A stretch of 64,000 nucleotides of DNA from Henckelia pumila (Eukaryota > Streptophyta > Magnoliopsida > Lamiales > Gesneriaceae), in contig NC_133123.1 of assembly GCF_033568475.1 (NCBI RefSeq), positions 18,648,622-18,712,621 on the forward strand. Reading direction: 5' to 3'. Below, piece by piece: positions 22,199 through 32,758 of this stretch (its first letter is position 1; every line of letters starts with the position of its first letter). A program made the translations under genes and the position numbers. The notes beneath the pieces are model-generated. The model did not search any database. It was not told where the DNA came from and saw only the letters and a program-made list of their open reading frames with translations.

Positions 22199-23469
22199 CT
22201 CATTCATACTGACAAAATTGATTTTTACTACAAATAAATATAGCGTATAATGCCAATTTTATATTGTTCGCATGAACAAATTAATTGTGCTTACATCAAA
22301 TCTCATCAATAGCTGAAAGGGACCAGTCATTGAGCCAAATCGCTATGGTCAAAAATTTTCTGAAATCGGCAATGACATCATCATTCAGTTGATATGGATC
22401 GTCATTGCTCATCTCAGCAGCAATTGACGTCAAAGCATACACACCACACTCGCCACTGCACTTAAAGAAGATAATTAGCTTTCGCTATAGACCAAATATT
22501 ACTTAAACATTATAGTACAAAACATTAGTAACGTAAATGGAAGACCTTGTTTTTTGCTGGGGAAATGCACACAACCTAACGCACGTCCAACTCCTTTCAG
22601 CACCTTCAAAATCCAGGGATCTCAGAGTTTTCGGGACCAAGCTAATGACGCCCTTCACAGCTTTGTCGAAGTTGCTCCGAGTTGTCGCACTTATATCTGA
22701 ATCCAGAAAGTAAATTAGTTGTTCCTTGACGTAAACCATCATCGTAACCCAATGGTTGGGTAGATGGATAGGATCTAGAACCAAACTCGAAGACCACCAA
22801 GAGGACGAGGGCCAATCTTCTACACATCCAGTAATATAGCTTGTGAGTTGCTCAACGTCAATTGGCTTGTCCATGCTTGAGTACTCTGTTTGGAACAACT
22901 GTGCGAAATTAACGTTCATCAAAGAAACGTTCTCAGCTAATATTTCGGGATACAACTTCTGTAAGCTCAGGAGGCCAAGCATACACTCTGTCATATGCTG
23001 GATCATAAAAATATGTTAAAGGTATATATAAAACAAAATACAAATGCATGTAATGACAATTGAATCAAAATATGTTGACATGGGGCACTCACATCATATT
23101 CTCACCAATGTCCAGGGGTCATAAGAATACGAAAAAAGTTTCGATCATATTTCCCATGTTTTTTTTTGGCCCGAAATTTCCTTATCTCCATCTCAACCTT
23201 GGGCCAATCACGCCTGACTCTAAGCAAGTACCGCTTCTCAAACTCTTAACCTTGAAGTGTAGTGTTGGCACCATACATGGGTGCGTGAAAGGGGGTTGAA
23301 ACGGTAGATGATCTCAGCACCTTCCTCCTGCGCTCGGGTGTCAGGTGACTGACAATCATCTTCGGCTCATCCTCAAAACAGTATTCTTAAACACATTGGA
23401 ATAAATAAAATAGTCAACTAGATGAAATAAATGGCCCAAACCATATTTAATTAAGGACTTGAACCATAC

Positions 23470-24301
23470 CGGTAGGTGGTGGTCGTCGAAATTGCAGTGT
23501 ACTACATGCAGCCGCTTCTTCATCTGTCCGGGTTCCAAGCTGCGCATTAGGCGGAGTGACGACTAATCATCAAAGATTAAAACAAGTTATTTCAGTATGT
23601 TGTTAGGATCACAAAAAGGGTAAGGAATTTGAGATTTGAGGATCGAAAGATGCAATTGATCTAAGAATGTTGTTCAGAGTACAAAAAAGTAAGGGATTCT
23701 AACATGACGAACACGTACGTGGTTCATGCTGAGGTGGTGACATTCCTTCTGTATAGAGACATAAATAAACAACTCAACTAGATGAAATAAATGGCCCAAA
23801 CCATATTTACTTCATGACTTAAACCATACCGGTAGGTGGTGTTCGTCGTAATTGCAGTGTAGAATCTGCAGCCATTTCTTCATGATTTTTTGCCTGACTG
23901 ACGACTAGTGATAAAATATTACAAGAGTGATTTTAGGATGTTGTTAGGATCACAGAAAACTTGGAGATTCTAATACGTCGGAACACATACATGGCTCAGA
24001 ATATGGGGGTGACTTTGAATCTGCATCACCATCCGCTTCTTCATCTGTCCGGGATCCAAGCTGCGCATTAGGCGGAGTGACGACTAATCGTCAAAGATTA
24101 ACACAAGTGATTTTAGTATGTTGTTAGGATCACAAAAAGGGTAAGGAATTTGACATTAAGGATCGAAAGATGCAATTGATCTAAGAATGTTGTTCGGAGT
24201 ACAAAAAAGTAAGGGATTCTAACATGACAAACACGTACGTGGTTCATGGTGAGGTGGTGACTGAGGATCCTTCTCTCTTCTCTCATTGGAAGACATTTCT
24301 T
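23470..24301 (-). repeat. Duplicated short phase-1 exons in the protease gene
   Basis: Five short exons (24301-24239, 24083-23991, 23904-23830, 23748-23719, 23562-23470), each a multiple of three long and in phase 1 at both ends, come from duplication of a pair. The first type ends SPP..HEP; the second starts VTPPNAQLG and may end RRPPPTG. Introns are duplicated too: 24030-24270 resembles 23510-23740. Such exons can be added or skipped without breaking the frame. They lengthen a Pro-rich linker between the coiled coil and the protease. Confidence 0.75.
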
Positions 24302-26149
24302 CTGTATAGAAAAATAAATAAACATGTCATTTTAGCATGTTGTTAGGATTCAGACGAATGGTATGGTATTTGGACACAAACAAAACAAATTCATACGTGA
24401 CTGGTGAGGTTTTGGCTGCTGCTGAGTGCTACTAGAAAAGACAGCAAGATGGGCTCGCAATATATCTTCCAACTCTTTCATCTTCTGTCTCATATCAGCA
24501 AACTCACCACGCATCTCAGCGACCTCACCTCGCACCTCAGAAAACTCGGCTCGCATCTCGTTCATTGAAGTTTGCATCATCGTCCCCATGAAATCAATGG
24601 ATGTCTGCATGGCACGCATCATGTCTCCTAACATCTGAATTTCATATGGCTTAGGCGGCTGCAAGCCACTTGCATTGATTGGAGATGGTGGCGGGATCGT
24701 GGAATTATTGGGGCTATTGGACACCAGAGGGTTTGTCATCTCATTTTGGTTATCAGGTGACCGATCATGGATGTGTGACAGAGGGTTCCCCGGAGGAATA
24801 TTCACATCCGGTGTATGAACAAAACGGGAAGGGGGACGCTGGCAGCAGTACACCTTCTTCCCCTGGGCCATAAAATCAACGATTTGATCAATCACATGAT
24901 CTGGAGAAGGGTCTTCAAATATTCCAGTGCTGAAGTGTGCTGACATACGCTCCTCGTCAGTGGGAGCAAGGATCCCGACAATGACAGCCTACAAGTAATA
25001 CTCATAATTTAATGCGAGTAATGGATTTATGAATGAATACCATATATCTAAGAGACAAAACAATTACTTTAATTACATTGTCAAGGGATTTGAAGCATGA
25101 ATTAATTTCTTCCTTCTTAGGAGCATTCATGCTGCTCCAGTCCTTCGTGCTCCAACGACACATACGCGGAAATGGTAGACCAGCCTCATCTAAATGAGTT
25201 GCAAAACTGTCCACAACACCAGGTATGCATTCATAGGACAGGATCTGCAATTATATAACATTTATATTTAATATATAAATATGATTCAAATGATATTATT
25301 ACAAAAAATGACAAATCAAGATGACTTCTTACTTGTAATGGATTGATGAAACCTGCAATGGTGTATGTGAGCGAATTCTGTTTTTTTTCATGCCTTTCTT
25401 TCAATTTTTCACTTAAATTCATCGACCGCAAGCTAGCAAGGACTACATCATATGCGCAAGACCCCCAAGGATATCTATTAAAAACATCAAAATCTTCCAC
25501 TAACCTAAGCCACTCGGTGCCCACAGTCATAGATTGTCAAGTTCTCTTGGTCAACAGAACACCAGCGACAAAAAGAAGGCACGCTAGTTTTAACTTCTCA
25601 AGATTGACCTCATCACCGCCCTCGCTGCTCAACACACCAAGCCTATCCTCCAAGTTCCGCACAAAGACCACATCCATATCCCCAAAATGTCTAGATTTAA
25701 AATCTAAATTCATTGGAATCTCAGGAATATCTTTGGAGCAGTTAAGTCCTGAGATCAAACAAAACTCTAGTTTTAAAAATCTTATAGGCCTCTTTCGAAT
25801 CACCATCCAGAATTCATTTCTCGGTGAGTCTAATGTCTGCCTACTTATCAAATACCATAACAAACTCCCAGACAATTTATAACGATTTGCACTACATATC
25901 AGGTGACCAAATTGTGTTCTGCTCATCATGACTTCCATCTCGGCCGGATTAAGATACTTCATTATCTTTTCAGAAACATCTACGTACCATCCCAATGTAG
26001 TCAGTTTGCAAGAAAAACGATCAACTTTGAACCCTTTCCTTTTAAGAACAACCTGAAAATGTATTAAATCAAAGAATACCTACTTACGACTTAAATCAGA
26101 AGAAATAAATGTTCAAAAAAGGTCAATATCAAAATAATAAGTTAAATGA

Positions 26150-26400
26150 ATCAGTCGAGATTAAAATATGATACAGTCCAGTCAAGAAAGATATCGGTCG
26201 GGACATGGTCGATAATTCCTGCTAAGTAATACAGTCGAGATTCATAACATCATCAATCGATATATGAAGCAAATCGGTCGGAACATAGTCGAGATTCGTC
26301 CAACGTAATGCAGTAGAGATTCATATCATCGTGCTACGTAATACAGTCGAGATTCATTACAACATAAGTCGAGATATGAAACAAAATATTCGGAAATGGT
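26150..26400. repeat. Cluster of ACAGTCGAGATTCAT repeats
   Basis: ACAGTCGAGATT(C/A) or a close variant occurs at about 26154, 26230, 26310 and 26344, mixed with CGGTCGGGACATGGTCGA-like boxes. It lies in the first intron of the protease gene, near the right end of the MULE. Confidence 0.75.
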
Positions 26401-26689
26401 CGAAATCTACTATGACTGTACTACTGTTTCCCTAGGAATGGACAAACATATGAAAATAGGAAAACCTAAGTTTTTCGATGACTTACAGTAACGTTTTCCT
26501 CTGCCATTGCTGCAATGCTGCTTGTCGAGAACGAAAGAGGTTACGGGGAGTAAAGGAGCTACGACGACGATGAAGAAGGGCTTCAACGGCGGTTCAATAG
26601 GGTTCCGTTCCGACGGTTCCGTTAAAAATTAAAAAGCGGACAGAGGAAAAATTGGGGAAAATGGAAATTGCACTAAACCAATTAATTAC

Positions 26690-26862
26690 ATCGGTCGAGA
26701 AATCATTTACCGAGTTGAGGAGGGTTAAAATGGTTTGTATCTCATTTTGGATTTTTTTTATTCAACTTAAGATTTTTACTTAAGGGTAAAATTGTCTTTT
26801 TCATTCTGAGGTCTATTTGCTCAAATAAAAACAAGACGGGCTCCATATCCCCATTTTCCCCA
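26690..26862 (-). repeat. Right terminal inverted repeat of the MULE (diverged)
   Basis: Read on the minus strand: GAGCCCGTCTTGTTTTTATT, then CAAATAGACCTCAGAATG, then ACCCTTAAGTAAAAATCTTAA, of which 20 bases or fewer match in each block, then GGTAAATGATTTCTCGACCG. These blocks recur in order at the left end (10600-10740). Sequence outward of 26862 (CCCCATTTTCCCC...) reads as the 5' flank of the next gene. Confidence 0.5.
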
Positions 26863-27358
26863 TTTTTCCCCGGCCCTACTTTTACCTCTCCCATTTCCCT
26901 CGTTCTTGGTTCAATTTCGAGTTCCGAGTTTCACTGAGTACGCATGTTTTGTGCCTATGAAACCCAGTGTTTTCTTGAAATTCCTGTGAAAGTTTCAAGA
27001 AATTCTCTTGCGGGGGTATCTATTTGCTGTTGCAGGTGTGTGATTTGTCTGAATCTTTATTTATTTTTGAACTCTATTGGTGTATTTTAGGTGATTTCCC
27101 TTTCTGGGATTGTCCAAAGTTTACTCCTTTTTTGTTTTCTGGGGTTCTGTTTTATTTTAAACAAGAGGTGTTGTTCGGTGTCCAATATTTAAGTTCCTAG
27201 TCTCTGTGTTAGTCACTTTATGGCGTTGAATTTGATTAATCTGTATTTTCTTCCTCTGTATGAAAAAGTAGGAGGTGTATGATGGGTATTTGATGTTCAA
27301 AGCATGTGATATAGATCTCTACTCTTCATTCTCGGCACATTTTCAAAATTGTAGGAAA

Positions 27359-27499
27359 ATGGGTGTTATTTCCCGCAAGTTATTCCCGGCCTCTGAGAGC
27401 ATGTGTGTGTGCTGCCCTGATCTAAGGTCAAGGTCCCGGCAGCCTGTTAAACGGTACAAGAAATTGCTTGCTGAGATATTTAACAAATCCAGATTCTAG
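27359..27499 (+). CDS. First coding exon of an EFR3 / SEMI-ROLLED LEAF 2-like gene (partial)
   Basis: ATG 27359 lies four bases after the acceptor ttgtag. The frame reads MGVISRKLFPASESMCVCCP, then DLRSRSRQPVKRYKKLLAEI, then FNKS, the highly conserved N-terminus of plant EFR3/SRL2 proteins. These are large ARM-repeat proteins thought to anchor phosphatidylinositol 4-kinase at the plasma membrane; the Cys residues here are probable lipid-attachment sites. The exon normally ends soon after this point at a GT donor. Here the sequence reads TCCAGATTCTAG with no GT, and a stop follows at 27497-27499. Upstream, 26880-27050 looks like a 5' UTR exon (a possible intron ends ttgcag at 27036). No further exon is visible, so this is a fragment, or its rest lies beyond many insertions. 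The MULE ends about 500 bases upstream. Confidence 0.75.
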   Translation: MGVISRKLFPASESMCVCCPDLRSRSRQPVKRYKKLLAEIFNKSRF

Positions 27500-28690
27500 C
27501 ATTTGGTGTTAATATTTGGTTTATTTTTCTCTAGATTAGTCTGTTTTTGGGATAATTTTACATTGAACAATCAATGATTGCAATGCATATTTGTTGTTTT
27601 TCTTGTTCTGTTTACTTCGTACCTTTTACTCGGACATTTCGTCTCGCTTCATACATCGGTTGATGGTGGAAAAGTTATTGGATCACGTGATGCTATGAAA
27701 ATATGACCATTAGACCATATTGGTGTCGTCAACAACGGTAAATCCAATGGCTCCAGCACTTGAGTATAGAGTCGTGGTCTGCCATTGTTCAATTTCTCAT
27801 TATATATAGCTCTTGTGTGTGTGCTAAGTTGGTTCTTGATGTTGACATTGGGTGACGATGAAGAACTGGTTAAGTCTGTTTAAGATTGGGTCGTAAATTT
27901 TGTGTGACTAAATTATTTTTAAATGCCAAAGGCACCTTCATCAGGAACTTCTGCTTATTGACTTGGTTCTCACATTGTCAAATGCAATGTAATGACCTTA
28001 AAGTAGAAAGTGGGCCAAAGATCTTTAGTTATTTGATTTCAATAAATTTTAGACATAAAACCTAGAACACCTGTCTTTCTGAAAATTAACATTGTTCTAG
28101 TCCTTAAATTCAAGAGTTAAAGGGTATGCAAGCCATCAGTTGAACACGGGCTTGTATGACACTGATCTAAAACAAATTAATATCGGCTAAAATAGAATAT
28201 TATAATGCAGAACTGTTGCAGAAATTTATTGTCATGTCGCATGTTTCAGTGAAGGGTTTAGTGACTTAGGAACTGTATATCTTCATATTACAGAGATAGT
28301 TCATTTTCTTATGCACTTCAATTTTCATTTCTTGCCATATTTCTTAATCTATGCTTTATTCTATGCGAAAATCTCTCCGCATTCACGAAGAATCGAAATG
28401 TTATTTATGAATCTCAGCTTTTTGTTTTAGGCTAGAATTGCGCCGGGAAAGAGGGAAAATTCTTAAAAGGTTATCTTGGTTGTCCTATGCCATTTAGTTA
28501 TTGACAAGCGTTGGGGCTGTCAGTGAAACTATGACACTTACATTCCCTTAGTTTCCCCCTTGTATCATTCTATCAGAAACTTGAGATTGCTACTGCATGG
28601 TTGAATTTTACCTTGAAGCCAATCATGTAACATGTAGTTGATTCAGGACTCAGATTTAATCTTAGATTACGGGAATTTTCCTAACTTATT
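27500..28690. other. Unassigned stretch, probably intron of the EFR3-like gene
   Basis: Unique-looking, moderately AT-rich sequence without a convincing reading frame, repeat or RNA gene. It starts at the missing donor of the EFR3-like exon and ends where the copia fragment begins. An intron is the simplest reading, but no acceptor and exon were found. Confidence 0.4.
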
Positions 28691-29960
28691 CAAAGGTCTA
28701 TTTCTAGAACAATCAAATTTTGTGACTTCCTTGACCAAATGATACTCTTTTTGATTTTCCAAGAGCACAACTATCACACAACTCCAGTGATTCGATCTTA
28801 TCTCCACCCAACAGACCTTGCTTAGACAGCTCATGTAATCCCTTCTCACTTACATGTCCAAGCCTCAGATCCCATAGCTTGGTTTTGTCCTGCTGTTTCT
28901 GAATACATGATGTACTTACCGTGACTGTCTCAACTTGTAGTACATATAGGAGGTTCCTCTTTACTGCGTTCATAATAACTAGAGACCTTTTAGGAACTGA
29001 GAGACTTCCTGCTCCTGATTTAAATGAGTATTCCCGAGCATCAAGTGTTCCCAATAATATCAAGTTTCTCTTCAACTCAGGCACATACCTCACATTAGTG
29101 AGTACTCTGTCAATCCCATCATGCATCCTTATTATGATATTCCTAGAGCCCTTTATCCTACATGATTGATTGTTTTCCAACAGTACCATGCCCTGATCAT
29201 ATTCTTTGAACTTTTCAAACCAGGATCTTATAGGACACATGTGAAAGGAGCACCCTGAATCCAGTATCCATTCGTGGTTTACATCACCTTTACAAACCAC
29301 CAATACTTATGCTGAGTCATATCCATATGAAGCTATGGCCAGAGTACCATCATCTTTGGGTTTTTCTTGTTGCTTCTCTTTCTTTCCTGGACAATCTCTC
29401 CTAAGATTCCCAACCTTATGACATGAAAAGCACTTCAGATTCCCCAAATTTTTGTTCTGCTATCTTCCTTGACTCTTCGATCTGGATTTTGGCCTAAATT
29501 TCCCATTGGATGTCCTCTTATCACTTCTGCCCCTTACCATAAGACTCTCTCCATGTGATTCAGTGTTTGCGTTAGACTTTCTCTGAAGTTCCTTGGATTG
29601 AATAGCAGACATAACCTCTTCCAATGTTATCTTCTGTTCTCTTCCATAGAGCAATGAATCCTTAAAGTTTTCATAAATTTTAGGTAGTGCATTCAAAAGT
29701 ATCAAAGCCCGATCTTCATCCTCAAGCTTTACTTATATATTCTCCAAATCATCCAATATCTTGGTGAATTCTTCGATCTGGTGTTCAAGGTTCTTATCAT
29801 CCTTTATCACAAAGGAATACAACCTCTGTTTTATATACAGACGGTTAGCAAGAGATTTTGTCATGTATAAATTCTCAAGTTTAAGCCACACAGCCGCTGC
29901 AGATTTTTCTCTCCCTCCTCTCAAAGAGGTCTATCACCCAAACAGAGAATTATCGCACTG
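28690..29960 (-). pseudogene. Ty1/copia gag, protease and pre-integrase remnant
   Basis: Minus-strand frame with three in-frame stops and little other damage. Gag: LENLYMTKSLANRLYIKQRL and the following FTKILDDLENI at 29924-29733, continuing at 29705-29460 with LPKIYENFKDSLL. A zinc knuckle follows (CFSCHKVGNLRRDC, its His changed to Asn, near 29420). The protease has its DSGCSFHM motif (near 29255). The gag-pre-integrase region LWDLRLGHVSEKGL is at about 28880. The sequence stops before the integrase core at about 28690. It belongs to the Tork-like branch by gag style. Everything from integrase onward, including the 3' LTR, is missing. Confidence 0.88.
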
Positions 29961-30167
29961 TGTGCTTTCTCGAGCAATTCATCCTTGTTCTTGATATCAT
30001 CAGACATCTCCTCCTTCTTCTTGAGGGCTTCCACCAAACCTTGATGTATCAGGATTGCTCTCATCTTGATTCTCTAGAGCGAGAAATCGTTCTTGCCAGT
30101 AAACTTCTCAATATCAAATTTCATTAATCTCATCATCTTTTCTTAGTTTCCCACAGACGGCGCCACT

Positions 30168-30982
30168 TGTTAGGAATCAATCAGAACAAAGTTGATATTA
30201 CGAGAACTTTAACAGACAAACACACACAGAGCAACTCAATAACACAATCCCAACTATGAATAAGAACACACAACACAGATCAAACACCAACTCACATGAA
30301 AACGATTAAACAACACAAGTATTTACGTGGTTCGGAAAGGAATTTGCCTACGTCCATGGAAAAGCAACACAACCACTTTATTATTCATGAACAAGAGAAA
30401 AAATCCAAGCTCAAACTAGAGTTTATTGCAATTCAGACCAAAAAACTCTAACGCTAGATACAGACTCAATTCAAGCTTTATATCCTTGAATCTTCCCGTC
30501 ACAGTCTGCACCCCAGTTTTCTCTCTGAATTCTCTCTTCTCTTCTCTCTGGAAATATTATTCTAGAGATTGAAAATCTGTAATGTTTGTTATTTCGATAC
30601 GACTGGCTTTCATTAGCTTATATAGGAAAATACACCGACTTTTTTCTTGGGCTTTAGGTCAACAACTTATTACGACCCAATCTTAAAGTCAACATGGTCC
30701 AACCCGATAAGTCCTCCTAATTCAGTTTGATCTGCTCTCATACATTGATCTGCCTTCAAGCTTCACTCCAGCTTTACGGAAAATTCATCTGACTTCTAAC
30801 CAAGTCACAGTACTCGAGAAACCGATCTGCCTGAACTCATCCAAAGAACTCATCTGCCCATAGACTTCGATATGATCCCAGTTTTTGATCTGACCATGAA
30901 CTTATCTGATCAATAAGTTCAACTGATATCTACTCGTTGATCTAATCTTTCCCAGTCGAGCTAATAGAATCACACTTCAACA
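30168..30982 (-). repeat. 5' LTR of the minus-strand copia element
   Basis: On the minus strand it begins TGTTGAAGTGTGATTC at 30982 and ends TTGATTCCTAACA at 30168, about 815 bp. It is followed by AGTGGCGCCGTCTGTGGGAA, a normal primer-site region, and then the gag leader. A TATA-like CTATATAAGC lies on the minus strand near 30625. The outer end could be three bases further (30985) because of a CAACAACA run. It abuts the LINE fragment directly, so the copia element inserted into or next to the LINE. Confidence 0.75.
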
Positions 30983-30985
30983 ACA

Positions 30986-32758
30986 TTCCATCTCTTCTCT
31001 GTATCAGTTCTTGGAGTTGTGCCATCTTTTTGTTCCAATGACAGTTCCTTGTGAAAATCTGTAAGGGTCAATCTCCAAGAGACATTGTCTGCTATATGGA
31101 TTCTGCTACTATCATGAATAAATGTTTGTTTTTTCTTCCAAATGGCCCAAGCTTTGATAGAAAATTTTCAAACTCACTCTTTCATAGGTGGCCTCTCATC
31201 CAGTCCCAGAATTCGATTGTACATCTCCCTTTTTCCTCTCGCAATAGATGATAGAATTCAGTACCCTTCCATATGATCTTAGATACCTCACAATAGAATA
31301 AGGAATGACAGGTTGTATCACAGGTATTGTAGCATAGCACGTAGGCCCCATGAGTAGGGACATGGTGTTTTAAAAAACTGAGATTTGTAGATATTATGTC
31401 ATGAGATACATGCCACCAAAAGATACGCACCTTTGGCGGCAATGAGAGACTCCAAATAAATGCCCGCCATGTTTGTGAAGTAAGTGTATATTGGTGTTCT
31501 GGTTGTGCAAATAACCCTTGTTGGAGGCGATGCCCGTCTCTTACCGAATACTTCCTTTTTTTTTTTTTTATCAAATCTCCAGAATCTTGTGTCGTATTAA
31601 TTTCTTGACGGAAATGGAATATTTATAATTTCCCCGACTATCCATGTATTAAAGTTATTTGAGATTTTCTCAACATATCAAATGCCATCCTTTATCAAGG
31701 TGTCTACCGTTGAGTCCTGTCTCCAAGGACTGTTCAGAAAGCTTATTTTTGAGTCCATATTTAGTATCCATTCGTCATAAAAAAATTTAATGGACTTTCC
31801 GTCTCCTACCCTCCATAGAAGTCCTTTCTCAAGAATATCTTTGCTCCAGATGATTGATCTCCAAATATAAGATGTGTTGCTCCCCAATCCCGCCTCCAAA
31901 ATATTTTCATGCTTAAAGTACCGCCCCTTAAGGTCTCAAGAGGCTAGAGAATCTGGATAGCAAATCGCCTTGCAAAGTTTTTTCGCAAGAAGTGCTCAGT
32001 TATAATCCTCTATTCGGCGAAAGCCCATCCCACCCTGCATTTTGGGATTGCAAAGTAGGTCCCAAGTCCGTCAGTGAATTTTCCGTCTCCCATTTTCTAC
32101 TCCCCACAGAAGTTAGCGCACTCCCTTTCAATCTCATCACAGATGGACTTAGGAATTCTGAAGCAATTCATTTCATATGTTGGAATAGCTTGGATAATAG
32201 ATTTTATAAGAACCTATTTTCCCCATAGGAGAAGAATTTATGACCCCAGCCTTGGATCCTTCTTATCAGACTCTCCACAAGGTATCCAAACTAGAATCTC
32301 TTACTTCATAGAGAACTATAGGGAGACCTAAGTAGATACAATGCCTCTAAACTACTGAAATAATGAGAATAGATTTGATCATCTCGATCACATGTGGGTT
32401 TGTATTGGGGCTGAAAGAGGGTGCCGACTTGTCGTAGTTAATCAGTTGTAATTAAGCCCGTTCATAGAGATATAAACATTCCTTAACTCGGGCTTCGTCC
32501 CCCATTGTGTCTCTAAAAAATGCAAGATTGCCATCGGAAAAAAATATATGGGAAACTACTGGGTAGGTTGAAGCAATCCTTACCCCTCGAATTAGTCCCA
32601 TAGTCTCATAAGAGGTTAATAGCCTTGACATGCCATGGGCGCATAAGACAAATAGGCAAGGGCACAGTGGGTCACCCTGTCGCAGCCCACGACTTTGGAT
32701 GATAGGTTTAGCCACCTCTTGATTTATCCGGAAGAAGTATATCACTGTCCAGACACAC
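30986..32758 (-). mobile_element. L1-type LINE, 3' half (RT end and zf-RVT)
   Basis: On the minus strand, the reverse transcriptase part at 32758-32452 has SRGLRQGDPLCPCLFVLC. Its catalytic box reads FFSDG, so the second Asp is lost. A Trp-rich region with RSIIWSKDILEKGLLWRVG follows at 31899-31678. The zinc-binding zf-RVT domain (SLPPKVRIFWWHV, then CYNTCDTTCHSLFYC) is at 31500-31250. Frame shifts separate the parts. The stretch 31250-30986 continues the C-terminal coding region, ending against the copia LTR. Upstream coding continues at 44607-45380, on the other side of the Athila insertion. Confidence 0.9.

Larger units (their letters stand above)
22296..26507 (-). pseudogene. DUF1985 plus ULP1-like SUMO-protease gene of the MULE, multi-exon, disrupted
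   Basis: Exons with matching phases: 26507-26487, 26052-25333, 25244-25077, 24988-24397, 24301-24239, 24083-23991, 23904-23830, 23748-23719, 23562-23470, 23385-23106, 22997-22546, 22455-22296. Exon 2 is a DUF1985 domain (FCLISGLNC). The fourth exon has a Pro-rich part and a coiled coil with repeated EMR(A/G)EF. The C-terminal exons form a C48 (ULP1) protease with all four active-site elements: His in HLPNHWV, Asp in FLDSD, Gln in PQQ, Cys in SGECGVYAL (Cys codon next to the last intron). Enzymes of this type cut SUMO from proteins. Breaks: TGA 25539-25537 (fits CGA to TGA), TAA 23248-23246, and a reading-frame mismatch near a six-T run (23137-23132). This domain set is the mark of Kaonashi-type MULEs. 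Confidence 0.82.
10595..26862. mobile_element. About 16 kb Mutator-like transposon (MULE) with several accessory genes
   Basis: The block contains a MURA-like transposase (+), a GRF zinc-finger gene (-), an unidentified 131-residue gene (+), a duplicated hairpin unit (+) and a DUF1985/ULP1 protease gene (-). The transposase and protease genes face each other from the two ends. Between them lie long tandem and direct repeats. Copies of CGGTCGA and its complement are frequent inside and rare outside. The ends were found by comparing the two flanks: the left flank and the inverted right flank share a gapped similarity of about 150 bases. The exact outer base and a 9-bp target duplication were not resolved. 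ULP1-bearing MULEs (Kaonashi and related) are known in plants; the GRF and 131-residue genes are additional here. Confidence 0.75.

Noticed and set aside
24426..24873. Plus-strand frames over the coiled-coil exon
   Set aside because: The minus strand carries a phased exon with repeated EMR(A/G)EF units; the plus frames are shadows.
31992..32331. Plus-strand frames of 78 and 85 codons
   Set aside because: They lie opposite the LINE coding strand and show no protein-like conservation.
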